Part shown: positions 24,759-33,949 of the stretch, one piece after another
Layout: each line of letters opens with the position of its first letter
Position numbering within the stretch: position 1 is the stretch's first letter
DNA from: XYD12-FULL-36-8 sp964391015
GTDB taxonomy: Bacteria; Bacteroidota; Ignavibacteria; Ignavibacteriales; Ignavibacteriaceae
Direction: 5' to 3'
DNA: 64,000 nucleotides
Assembly (NCBI GenBank): GCA_964391015.1
Contig: CAYMKU010000003.1
Coordinates: 113,794 to 177,793, forward strand
Program-made: the position numbers and the translations under genes
The notes under the pieces: generated by a model
The model's database searches: none
Seen by the model: the letters and a program-made list of their open reading frames with translations, nothing else
Told to the model about the DNA's origin: nothing

Positions 24759-26840
24759 ATGTCGAAAAAAAATATAGTCCAGAATAAAAATCAAAAAATC
24801 TTAATAGAAAAGAATAACTCAGAGACGTTACCTAAATTATCAAAGGAGGATTTAATAATTGCTTTGAAACTGATGGCAACATCTCGTGAAATTGACAACA
24901 AAGCGATGAATCTCCTTAGGCAAGGAAAAACGTTCTTTCACATTGCTGCCGCAGGCCATGAAGCAATTCAAACTGCTGTCGGGATGAATTTGAATCCTCA
25001 GAAAGATTGGTTGTTTCCATATTATCGTGATCTTGCATTAGTACTAACCGCAGGTGTCACGCCAAAGGATTTTTTCCTTCAGTGTTTTGCGAAAGCAGAC
25101 GATCGGTCAAGTGGTGGCAGGCAGCTGCCATGTCATTATGGAGCAGCACATATAAAACTTCCTACACAATCAAGCAATACAGGTACACAATTTCTACAGG
25201 CAGTCGGGACTGCATTAGCATCAATTAGAGAAGGAATTGATTCTATTACTTATGTGAGCAGTGGTGAAGGGACAACTAGTCAAGGTGAATTTCATGAAGC
25301 AATTAATTGGGCAAGCAGAGAAAAACTTCCGGTACTTTTTGTAATTGAGAATAACAAGTATGCAATCTCGGTTCCTATATCACAGCAAACAGGTGGAGTC
25401 GGCGGATCAATTGCCGAAATGATGGCTGGTTATGAGAGTTTATTACGAATCCAGATTGATGGAACTGATTTTGAGGAATCACATAAAGCAGTATGTAAAG
25501 CGATTGATCATCTGAGAAATAAGAAAGGTCCTGCACTGATTGAAGCAGAAGTTGTTCGCTTACAATCACACTCATCATCTGACGATCAAAAAAAATACAG
25601 AGATAAAAAAGAATTGGAAAATGATTTGCTCAATTGTCCAATCAATAAACTTTCACAAAAATTAATTGCCGAAGGTATTCTCTCTCAATCTGAGTTCGAT
25701 CAAATGAAAAAAAATGCTCATGATGAAGTTGAAAAAGCAGCTGATGAAGCATTGAAGTCCGGCGATCCAGACATTCGCACAGCAGATAAATTTATTTTTG
25801 ACGAAAGTGGATTTAAGGAGCAATTAGTTTATGAAAAGAATCAGCCGTCAGGTAAAAACATAGTTATGGTTGATGCGATAAATCACGCGCTTCATGAAGA
25901 AATGGATAGAAATGCAAAGATGTTCATTTTTGGTGAAGATATTGCAGATGGAAAGGGAGGTGTGTTTACTGCGACCAAAGGTTTGTCCACAAAGTTTGGA
26001 AACGAACGAGTGTTCAACTCACCGCTTGCTGAGGCAAGCATTGTTGGTGTGGCAACAGGTATGTCATTAGCGGGTTTGAAGCCAGTCGTGGAAATCCAGT
26101 TTGGAGATTACATCTGGCCTGCCTTTATGCAATTAAAAAATGAGCTTGCTACAATTCGTTATCGTTCCAATAATATTTGGGTTTCTCCTGTTGTCATTAG
26201 GACCGCAGTTGGCGGTTATATCCATGGTGGTCTTTATCACAGCCAAAATATAGAATCAATCTTTGCTCATATTCCTGGTATTTATATTGCTTTTCCTTCA
26301 AATGCTGCTGATGCAAAAGGATTACTAAAAACAGCTTGCAGAATTAATGACCCAGTTTTGTTTTTAGAACATAAAGGACTTTATCGCCAGAGTTTTGCCA
26401 TGACTCCTGAACCTGATGATGAATATCTTGTTTCATTTGGTAAAGCTAAAATTGTGAAGGAGGGAAGTGATCTTACTGTTATTTCGTATGGTGTTTGTTT
26501 GTGGGATTCTATTCTAGCGGCTAAAAAACTTCAAGATGAAGAATACTCTGTTGAAGTGATTGACCTAAGAACAATCATTCCCTTAGATACGGAAACAATC
26601 TTTAATTCGGTTAGGAAAACTAATAAAGCAATTGTCATACATGAAGATACATATACTGGAGGATTCGGTGGTGAAATTGCAGCAAGAATTTCTGAATTTT
26701 GTTTTGAACATTTGGATGGACCAGTTAAAAGAATAGCTGCTAATGATTCACACATCCCATATTCGCCACAGTTGGAGGATGCGATCCTGCCAAACCGTAA
26801 TAGAATATATCGTGGAATTAAAGAATTATTAGAGTATTAG
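24759..26840 (+). CDS. 2-oxoacid dehydrogenase E1, alpha-beta fusion
   Basis: One 693-residue chain carries both halves of a thiamine-diphosphate-dependent 2-oxoacid dehydrogenase E1. The alpha-like part (about 35-345) has LRQGKTFFHIAAAGHEAIQT, HYGAAHIKLPTQSSNTGTQ and the ThDP-binding GEGTTSQGEFHEAINWASRE ... NNKYAIS. The beta-like part (from about 365) has MVDAINHALHEEMDRN, FGEDIADGKGGVF, FNSPLAEASIVGVATGMSLAG and RTAVGGYIHGGLYHSQ. The domain style fits branched-chain or pyruvate E1 of the alpha2beta2 class, fused as in many Bacteroidetes. Substrate choice between pyruvate and branched-chain 2-oxoacids cannot be settled from sequence. Confidence 0.9.
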   Translation: MSKKNIVQNKNQKILIEKNNSETLPKLSKEDLIIALKLMATSREIDNKAMNLLRQGKTFFHIAAAGHEAIQTAVGMNLNPQKDWLFPYYRDLALVLTAGVTPKDFFLQCFAKADDRSSGGRQLPCHYGAAHIKLPTQSSNTGTQFLQAVGTALASIREGIDSITYVSSGEGTTSQGEFHEAINWASREKLPVLFVIENNKYAISVPISQQTGGVGGSIAEMMAGYESLLRIQIDGTDFEESHKAVCKAIDHLRNKKGPALIEAEVVRLQSHSSSDDQKKYRDKKELENDLLNCPINKLSQKLIAEGILSQSEFDQMKKNAHDEVEKAADEALKSGDPDIRTADKFIFDESGFKEQLVYEKNQPSGKNIVMVDAINHALHEEMDRNAKMFIFGEDIADGKGGVFTATKGLSTKFGNERVFNSPLAEASIVGVATGMSLAGLKPVVEIQFGDYIWPAFMQLKNELATIRYRSNNIWVSPVVIRTAVGGYIHGGLYHSQNIESIFAHIPGIYIAFPSNAADAKGLLKTACRINDPVLFLEHKGLYRQSFAMTPEPDDEYLVSFGKAKIVKEGSDLTVISYGVCLWDSILAAKKLQDEEYSVEVIDLRTIIPLDTETIFNSVRKTNKAIVIHEDTYTGGFGGEIAARISEFCFEHLDGPVKRIAANDSHIPYSPQLEDAILPNRNRIYRGIKELLEY

Positions 26841-26856
26841 TTAGGAGCAAAACTTT

Positions 26857-28497
26857 ATGAACATTATTATGCCAAAAATGGGAGAAAGTGTGAACGAAGG
26901 AACCATTATCAAATGGCATAAAAAAATTGGTGATACGGTTAAACGTGATGAGATAATTTTTGAAATTAGTACCGATAAAGTTGATACTGAAATTCCATCA
27001 CCTGCTGATGGAATTCTTTCTGAAATTATTGTGAATGAAGGAGAAACTGTAGATGTTGGAACAACGGTAGCTGTCATTCAAGCTGATGGGGATTCGATTT
27101 CATCATCAACTGCAAAAACAATAGCTCCATCTGAAATAAAAATACACGATGTAATTGGGAAGAATGCTTCTCTAGAATCAAGTAGGACTGAAAAGGGGAT
27201 AGTTGAAGTGGTTATGCCTAAAATGGGTGAATCAGTGATGGAAGGAACAATAATTAAATGGTACAAAAAGATTGGTGATGGTGTTAAAAAGGATGAAACT
27301 CTTTTTGAGATTAGCACGGATAAAGTAGATACAGAAATTCCGTCGCCTGAAGATGGGACGCTCATCGAAATTTTAATATCGGAACAGCAGACCGTAGAAG
27401 TAGGAACAGTAGTCGCACGGTTATCATCTAAGTCAGCAAATGTTTCATATAAAGAACAAGAAACTTTTTTAGATAAGGAATTAGCAGTTAAAGAAGTTTC
27501 GGTGGAAGCGATTGTTGATGAGACCAGTATTGAGAGTAATCAGGATGAAAAAAAATCATCCAGATTCTATTCACCATTGGTATTAAGCATAGCTCGAAAA
27601 GAAAATGTTTCTTTTGATGAACTTGAAAAAATTAATGGTACTGGTCTTGCTGGCAGGGTTACAAAGAATGATGTTTTAACTTATATTGAACAGAAAAAAT
27701 CTTATAAAGTAAATCAAATAAAAGTAGAAAAAAGAGAAGTATATAGCGCTCCCTCAGAACCATTTGAAAATAAGGCTATCGTTTCTTCAGATGGGATTCA
27801 GAAAATTGAGATGGACAACATCCGTCAAAAAATTATGCAGCACATGGTTAGAAGCCGAGATACTTCTGTTCACGTTGCAGCAATGATTGAAGTTGATATG
27901 AATAAAATTCACAATTTTATTCAAGCAAAAAAAGATGAATATTTAAGCAAAGAAAATATAAAACTAACTTATATGTCCTTTATTACTTATGCAGCTGTAA
28001 AGGGATTAAAAGAATTTCCTTTAATTAATTCTACAATTGATGGAACAACAATTTATCAGAAAAAGTTTATCAATATTGGTATTGCGGTTGCAATCGAACC
28101 GACTGGTTTAATAGTTCCAAATATTAAAGAAGCTGGAGATAAAAATATAATAGGGCTTGCAAGATCAATAAATGATCTGGCAACTCGTGCAAGAACAAAA
28201 AAACTTACACCTGATGATATTGCCAATGGAACATTTTCAATTACCAATTATGGAGTTTTTGGAACATTATTCGGTACACCAATAATTAATCAACCTGAAG
28301 TTGCAATTTTAGGAGTGGGGGCAGTTCAAAAGAAACCTGTGGTCCTAGAAATTGATGGTATTGATACCATTGCAATAAAACCTGTTCTGGCATTGACATT
28401 ATCTCACGATCATAGATTGGTTGATGGTATGCTGGGCGGAAGGTTCTTGAAGTTCATTAAAGACACACTTGAAAGTTTTGATGGGAGAGTTTATTAG
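26857..28497 (+). CDS. 2-oxoacid dehydrogenase E2 (dihydrolipoamide acyltransferase) with two lipoyl domains
   Basis: This is the core acyltransferase of the complex. The 546-residue chain has two lipoyl domains (about 1-77 and 118-195), each with the lipoylated lysine in STDKVDTEIPSP (K41 and K156). A peripheral-subunit-binding domain follows (SPLVLSIARKENVSFDELEK, GTGLAGRVTKNDVLTYI, about 240-282). The catalytic domain starts near 315 and contains the active site SHDHRLVDG with H519 and D523. The two lipoyl domains are near-duplicates, suggesting internal duplication. The gene begins 16 bp after E1 behind an AGGAG sequence. LipB and LipA in the same operon would lipoylate both lysines. Confidence 0.93.
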   Translation: MNIIMPKMGESVNEGTIIKWHKKIGDTVKRDEIIFEISTDKVDTEIPSPADGILSEIIVNEGETVDVGTTVAVIQADGDSISSSTAKTIAPSEIKIHDVIGKNASLESSRTEKGIVEVVMPKMGESVMEGTIIKWYKKIGDGVKKDETLFEISTDKVDTEIPSPEDGTLIEILISEQQTVEVGTVVARLSSKSANVSYKEQETFLDKELAVKEVSVEAIVDETSIESNQDEKKSSRFYSPLVLSIARKENVSFDELEKINGTGLAGRVTKNDVLTYIEQKKSYKVNQIKVEKREVYSAPSEPFENKAIVSSDGIQKIEMDNIRQKIMQHMVRSRDTSVHVAAMIEVDMNKIHNFIQAKKDEYLSKENIKLTYMSFITYAAVKGLKEFPLINSTIDGTTIYQKKFINIGIAVAIEPTGLIVPNIKEAGDKNIIGLARSINDLATRARTKKLTPDDIANGTFSITNYGVFGTLFGTPIINQPEVAILGVGAVQKKPVVLEIDGIDTIAIKPVLALTLSHDHRLVDGMLGGRFLKFIKDTLESFDGRVY

Positions 28498-28501
28498 AGG
28501 T

Positions 28502-29413
28502 ATGCAAGTAATTAACCAACATCAAAAAGCTTATAAAGAAAAAGTTGAAAAGGAAAAAGTCCCACTTGGGAAAAGACCCGATTGGTTGAAAGTAAAACTT
28601 CCTACTGGAGAAAATTATTCTGATGTTAAGACTCTGATGAGGAAGCAAAATCTTCATACGGTTTGCGAGGAAGCTAAATGTCCTAATATTGCTGAGTGCT
28701 GGAATCATAGAACCGCAACATTCATGATTTTAGGTGATACTTGTACAAGAAGCTGCGGTTTCTGTAATGTGAAGCTGGGCGTTCCCAACAAGCTGGATTT
28801 AGAAGAACCAAAACGGGTTGCGGAATCAATAGTTGAATTAAATCTCAGGCATGTTGTAATTACTTCAGTTAACCGAGATGAACTTGAAGATGGTGGTGCT
28901 TCAATTTTTTCTGAAACTGTTAGACTAATCAGAGAGCGAATGCCGGAAACTACGATTGAAATCTTAATTCCTGATTTTAAGGGAAGTGAAAACGCATTCA
29001 ATATCATTATGAGCAATCCTCCAGATATTTTAAATCATAATTTAGAAACAGTGCCTCGACTTTATCCAGTTGTGCGTCCTCAAGCAAAATATAACAGAAG
29101 TTTAGAATTGATCAGGTGGTTCAAGCTAAAAGGTTTGAAAACAAAAAGTGGAATAATGGTTGGTATTGGTGAACTACAAGGTGAAATAATATCGCTAATG
29201 AAAGACCTGGTTTTAGCTGGGTGTGATATACTGACAATAGGACAATATCTTCAGCCAACTGTACTGCATCTACCTGTAGATAGATTTGTTTCACCGGATG
29301 AATTTTATCTTTACAAACTGGAGGGATTAAAAATGGGATTTAAAGTAGTCGAATCTTCACCACTTGTTCGCAGTTCTTATCATGCGGATGAACATGCAAG
29401 AGCATTGTTCTGA
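28502..29413 (+). CDS. lipA: lipoyl synthase
   Basis: This is a radical SAM enzyme that inserts two sulfurs into octanoyl groups on E2-type proteins. Numbered from the ATG at 28502, the 303-residue protein has the auxiliary cluster cysteines C55, C60 and C66 in TVCEEAKCPNIAEC and the radical SAM cluster C81, C85 and C88 in CTRSCGFC. DILNHNLETVPRLYPVVRPQ, GIMVGIGE and the closing serine motif SSPLVRSSYHADEH are also present. I prefer this start because it lies just after the E2 stop with GGGAGAG about 12 bp upstream; an ATG at 28469 would add 11 residues overlapping E2. It completes the lipoylation operon. Confidence 0.94.
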   Translation: MQVINQHQKAYKEKVEKEKVPLGKRPDWLKVKLPTGENYSDVKTLMRKQNLHTVCEEAKCPNIAECWNHRTATFMILGDTCTRSCGFCNVKLGVPNKLDLEEPKRVAESIVELNLRHVVITSVNRDELEDGGASIFSETVRLIRERMPETTIEILIPDFKGSENAFNIIMSNPPDILNHNLETVPRLYPVVRPQAKYNRSLELIRWFKLKGLKTKSGIMVGIGELQGEIISLMKDLVLAGCDILTIGQYLQPTVLHLPVDRFVSPDEFYLYKLEGLKMGFKVVESSPLVRSSYHADEHARALF

Positions 29414-29501
29414 TTGTAAAACTGAGAGCAATTGAGTAATTTAGCAAAGGGCATTTTAATTACTATTTCCCAGGAATAAAAAGTTATCTATAACTCTTTG
29501 C

Positions 29502-31622
29502 ATGAATAAAGCTACCCTAACTTTCAACTTATTTTGGCTAATTTCTTTTCTCTTGGTGGGTTACGCACAAACTGATAAAGAAAGATTTGGTAAAACTCTT
29601 ACCGATGAAAGTCGATTTACAAATGCTGGCAATATAGGTCTTTCTGTTACAAACTTTGGAATGTATGGGAGCGGCTGGGTAAATTGGCCCGATGTTCCTT
29701 CCTGTGAATATCCACTTAGCAGCGGTATTGAACATCTCTTTGCAGGAGGATTATGGGTTGGTGGTTTTACAAAAGATAGTCTAACCAGCACAAGTAAAAA
29801 TGGACCCTTGGTTTCAACTGCAGCAATTGATGCTGCTTCTATTAGCGCGAATAGGGGTGGGGGATTTGAATATACAAATTCTCAAGCCGATAAAATTATT
29901 GAACGCTCTAGTCTCCTCGATTCGCGGTTTTATAGTCCTGATGCAATTTCTCATCAAGATTTCACAATGAATTTTTCAGATACCAATACAACGTATTTGA
30001 ACGGTCAATTAATTCCCGAGCATCATCCATTAGGATTAGCGGTACATCAAGAGACTTATGCATGGAATTTTCCTTTCGCTGATTTTTTTGTTATTCTCAA
30101 TTACACAATTAAAAATGTCTCTAATAAATACTTAGATAGTGTGTATGTCGGTTTATGGACTGATGCAGTTGTAAGAAATACAAAAATAACCGGCAGACCT
30201 TCTGGTTCTGCATTTTATTTACATGGTGGTAATGGGTTTATTGATTCTTTAGGTATGGCTTATGAATTTGATGTCAATGGTGATCCAGGATTTACGGATA
30301 GTTATATTGGTGTTATGTATCTTGGTTCAACGCCTAAAATCAATAACTTTTTTATTCAAGGTGGTAATGATACTTTGCCCGCTACAAATTTTAATACTTG
30401 GACACACAATAATACAAGCGATCCTAACTTCTTTGCACCACAAGATGATATCTCACGATACCGTAAAATGCAGGGTTACTTTGGAAGTAATAGCAGATAT
30501 GGACATGGTATAGATCCTGTGTCATTGAAAGCAGCATCCAATCGGTCAATTACCATCACGCGTGGATATTATATGAATATTGCTCCAGGGGATTCGGTAA
30601 ATGTTGTTTTTGCAATTGTATGTGCAAAGAAATATGGTACTGATCCAGCTTCGAATGATTCTGAAGAGCAAAGATTTAATTTGGTTGGCAATGCGGATTG
30701 GGCTTTGAGGGCTTATCATGGAAACGATAGAAATAGGAATGGAGTAATTGAGCCTGGTGAAGATATTTTCGGAGATGGTAAAATACATCGTTATATCCTT
30801 CCGGCACCACCAAATTCTCCTGTTGTGAAAGTGATCCCTGAAAATAATAAGGCAACTATTTATTGGGATAAGAGAGCGGAAAATTCTGTTGATCCTATTT
30901 CTGGGCTAAAGGATTTTGCTGGATACAGAGTATACAGAACGCAATCAGGATTTGATATTACGGAAGATCAAGATATTCTCAATTCATTAGTATTAATGAC
31001 TCAAGTTGACAGTGCGGGACCAACTGGTTTTAATACTGGGTTTGGATCTGTTGAACTTGATGAGCCTGTAACCTTTCCGAATGATCCAACTAACTATTAC
31101 TATAAGGTAGAGATTCCAAACCTTTTAAATGGATGGCAATATTTATTTACAGTAACTGCTTTCGATAAAGGTGATCCGGTAAATAATTTAGATCCTTTAG
31201 AATCAAGTCTTCTTGTGAATGTTAAGAGAATTTTACCTGGTACTCCTCCTGATGAAAATGGAAATGCTGAAATTGGAGTTTATCCAAATCCTTACTATGG
31301 AAATGCAATATGGGATGGAAGTTCTGAAAGATTACGGAAAATATATTTCTTTAATCTTCCTGCTGAATGTGAAATAACTGTTTACACGCTCGCTGGTGAT
31401 ATTGTGAAAAAAATGGATCATAATTCATTACAGAATGGAAGTGATATAAGGTGGTTCGAACAGTATGCCGGAGATGGGAAACAGCAATTTTCTGGGGGCG
31501 AACATGCCTGGGATCTCATTACGGATAATGATCAAGCTATAGCTACGGGACTTTATCTTTATTCAGTAAAAAATATTAAAACGGGTAACATTAAAATCGG
31601 CAAATTTTTAGTTGTTAAATAA
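29502..31622 (+). CDS. large exported protein with fibronectin-like region and T9SS-like C-terminal domain
   Basis: This 706-residue secreted protein begins with a signal peptide (ATLTFNLFWLISFLLVGYAQ). The middle has a fibronectin-type stretch around FAGYRVYRTQSGFDITEDQD preceded by VVKVIPENNKATIYWDKRAE. The C-terminus (about 600-706) starts with IGVYPNPYYGNAIWDGSSER and ends GLYLYSVKNIKTGNIKIGKF LVVK, which resembles a T9SS sorting domain although the usual NPFNP core is changed to NPYYG. Tasks of these proteins are generally unknown. It opens a same-strand block of six envelope genes and is 88 bp downstream of lipA. I recognise no catalytic domain. Confidence 0.72.
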   Translation: MNKATLTFNLFWLISFLLVGYAQTDKERFGKTLTDESRFTNAGNIGLSVTNFGMYGSGWVNWPDVPSCEYPLSSGIEHLFAGGLWVGGFTKDSLTSTSKNGPLVSTAAIDAASISANRGGGFEYTNSQADKIIERSSLLDSRFYSPDAISHQDFTMNFSDTNTTYLNGQLIPEHHPLGLAVHQETYAWNFPFADFFVILNYTIKNVSNKYLDSVYVGLWTDAVVRNTKITGRPSGSAFYLHGGNGFIDSLGMAYEFDVNGDPGFTDSYIGVMYLGSTPKINNFFIQGGNDTLPATNFNTWTHNNTSDPNFFAPQDDISRYRKMQGYFGSNSRYGHGIDPVSLKAASNRSITITRGYYMNIAPGDSVNVVFAIVCAKKYGTDPASNDSEEQRFNLVGNADWALRAYHGNDRNRNGVIEPGEDIFGDGKIHRYILPAPPNSPVVKVIPENNKATIYWDKRAENSVDPISGLKDFAGYRVYRTQSGFDITEDQDILNSLVLMTQVDSAGPTGFNTGFGSVELDEPVTFPNDPTNYYYKVEIPNLLNGWQYLFTVTAFDKGDPVNNLDPLESSLLVNVKRILPGTPPDENGNAEIGVYPNPYYGNAIWDGSSERLRKIYFFNLPAECEITVYTLAGDIVKKMDHNSLQNGSDIRWFEQYAGDGKQQFSGGEHAWDLITDNDQAIATGLYLYSVKNIKTGNIKIGKFLVVK

Positions 31623-31640
31623 ATATCTATGGAGAATGCT

Positions 31641-33869
31641 ATGAAAGCAAAATTATTTTTTATGGTTTTAGTGATGTTTGCAGGACTTGCTTCTGCGCAA
31701 ACATATCCTCTCGTTACATTGCATGATATTAATTACATATCTGACCAATCAATACTGCCTACTTTTCCCCCATCTCCATTGGCTGGAGATACAGTCCGTG
31801 TAAGAGGTGTTGTAACTGTTCGAACTTTAGTTGGTGGGGCACAACCAGGCGTTGGCGATAGAAGACCAGTTATTTGGGTTGGTGCTGGATGGTCATGTTA
31901 TATTCAGGATAAGGATAACCCAGAGTGGGGTGGTATTCAAGTATATCAAGCAGATAGTACAAGTGCCGCTGCACAACAGACATTATTTGATCTTGCAGAT
32001 TCTTCAACAGTTTATGAATTTACAGGTAAAGTTACTCCTTATTTCCAAAATACTGAGTTAGTTCTCATAACGGCTCCAAGCCCTATACCAATCGAAGAAA
32101 TTGAAGTTTTGCCTAAAAGACCTAACCCCACGCCATTAACAATTGATAGCTTATTTTCAACTTCCACTACTGGTAATTACTTGATGAGAAAATATATTGG
32201 AACTTATGTAGAATTTAAAGCTGACGCCAATCATAATTTAATAACCTCAGATAGAGTTACGGGAACAGGATCTACTTCAGGAAATTTTAGAATCAATGAT
32301 GGTACTGGTAAGTCGATGATGTGTTATGCGCAGTCAACCTATTTCAAGACCAATGCAAATGGAATTAGACCGAGTTATCAATCTCCAGTTAACGGAACAT
32401 ACCTTTCTTATATTCGCGGGATATTGACTGAAAGATCTGATGCAACAGCAGGGGTTTTATACTGGTTAGTTCCATTATATCCTGATGATTTGGGATCAGC
32501 ATTGGTAATTCCCCCATCAGTTACTAATGTTGTGAGAGATGCTGCAACAGTAGCACCAAATCAAGCTGTTACTGTGACGTGTGTTGCAAAAGGTGTTCAA
32601 GCAAATCTTCAAAGTGTTAAGTTATACTATAGGAAAAATGGTGGTTCTTTGGATTCTTTAGATATGACACACCCAACAAGCGATACTGTTTATACTGTAA
32701 CAATTCCAGGAATCACACAAGATTCAGCTTTTGTTGATTACTATATAAAAGCTATCGACTTAAATGGTGCATCAGTTACTAATCCTTCTAACTTAAACAC
32801 CAGCAGGTATTTCTATTTTGTATTGAACAGACCAATCACAATTAGAGAAGTTCAATACTCACCATTCGGCGGCGGTTTAAGTGCATATTATAATTATAGA
32901 ATTACAATTTCTGGAATAGTAACTGCTGATACTGCTGGAAGATATTCAAGTGCAGGAAATGGTGCCCCAAGCAGCTCGAACAGAGTTATTATTCAGAATG
33001 GGGAGTCGGCTTGGAGTGGAATATGGTTAAATGCTGCTAACACCAGTCAAGATGTTTATGGACTTAAAAAGGGTGACAATGTAACAGTTACAGGAGTTGT
33101 TAGAGAAGATTTTGATGTTACAAGAATTGATAGTATATCTTCTCTTACTATTAATTCCACAGGTAATCCGTTACCTAACCCACAAGTTGTAACTACAGGT
33201 AGTATTGGAATATTGGGCTCAAGCGCTGTTGCTGCAGAACAATGGGAATCTGTTCTGATAAAATTTAATAATGTTACAATAACCGATGTCAATGCCGATG
33301 GTAACCCTGGGCCTGATCAAGGTTCTGGTGGAAGCAGAAATTTTGGTGAAATTACTGTGAATGATGGTTCTGGTAATGTCAGGGTGGATCTTCAGGATGG
33401 AAATCACCTTTATCATAATATGTGGGATGCTGCTTTAGCGGGACATCCAAATTACATAAGTGTTGATAGCGGGGCTACACTTACAAGTTTATCTGGGTAT
33501 CTATACTTTTCATTCAGCTATTACAAAATAATTCCTCGATTCGGAGCTGATTTTGTTGGCTACACGCCACCTGTTGGAATTAATGAGGAAGATAATACGA
33601 TTCCCGATAAATTTGTTGTAGAACAAAATTATCCTAATCCATTTAATCCTTCTACAACTATTTCATACTCACTTCCTAAAGAGGGATTGGTAAGTATTAA
33701 AATTTATAATTCACTTGGTCAGGAAGTTACAACCCTTGTTCATGGAGTGCAGCGTGCTGGTATTCATAAAGTAACTTTTAATGCATCAAAACTTTCCTCA
33801 GGAGTTTATTTCTATAGAGTAATGTCAGAGAATTTCTCCCAAGTAAAGAAAATGATGCTTATGAAATAA
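31641..33869 (+). CDS. T9SS-secreted protein with OB-fold-like region and C-terminal sorting domain
   Basis: This 742-residue secreted protein has a signal peptide (KAKLFFMVLVMFAGLASAQ). The ATG at 31641 is preceded by GGAGA five bases upstream, so I prefer it to the ATG four codons earlier, which overlaps that site. Two regions look like OB-fold nucleic-acid-binding-type sandwiches seen in secreted nucleases (DTVRVRGVVTVRTLVGGAQP near 52-71, and YNYRITISGIVTADTAG near 420). The last 80 residues are a classic type A T9SS domain with QNYPNPFNPSTTISYSLP, LGQEVTTLV and SGVYFYRV. No active site was seen. It probably works with the neighbouring PorV-like protein. Confidence 0.8.
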   Translation: MKAKLFFMVLVMFAGLASAQTYPLVTLHDINYISDQSILPTFPPSPLAGDTVRVRGVVTVRTLVGGAQPGVGDRRPVIWVGAGWSCYIQDKDNPEWGGIQVYQADSTSAAAQQTLFDLADSSTVYEFTGKVTPYFQNTELVLITAPSPIPIEEIEVLPKRPNPTPLTIDSLFSTSTTGNYLMRKYIGTYVEFKADANHNLITSDRVTGTGSTSGNFRINDGTGKSMMCYAQSTYFKTNANGIRPSYQSPVNGTYLSYIRGILTERSDATAGVLYWLVPLYPDDLGSALVIPPSVTNVVRDAATVAPNQAVTVTCVAKGVQANLQSVKLYYRKNGGSLDSLDMTHPTSDTVYTVTIPGITQDSAFVDYYIKAIDLNGASVTNPSNLNTSRYFYFVLNRPITIREVQYSPFGGGLSAYYNYRITISGIVTADTAGRYSSAGNGAPSSSNRVIIQNGESAWSGIWLNAANTSQDVYGLKKGDNVTVTGVVREDFDVTRIDSISSLTINSTGNPLPNPQVVTTGSIGILGSSAVAAEQWESVLIKFNNVTITDVNADGNPGPDQGSGGSRNFGEITVNDGSGNVRVDLQDGNHLYHNMWDAALAGHPNYISVDSGATLTSLSGYLYFSFSYYKIIPRFGADFVGYTPPVGINEEDNTIPDKFVVEQNYPNPFNPSTTISYSLPKEGLVSIKIYNSLGQEVTTLVHGVQRAGIHKVTFNASKLSSGVYFYRVMSENFSQVKKMMLMK

Positions 33870-33949
33870 ATGGATTATGAATCATCTTGGATGAAACTAA
33901 TTCTATGCAGTTCGGATGATTTTACTAAACATTTTTAGGTAAACTGATT

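Noticed and set aside
33870..33949. A terminator hairpin between the T9SS cargo gene and the lipoprotein gene
   Set aside because: AATCATC and GATGATT can pair but the loop is long and the stem short; the evidence is too weak to annotate.
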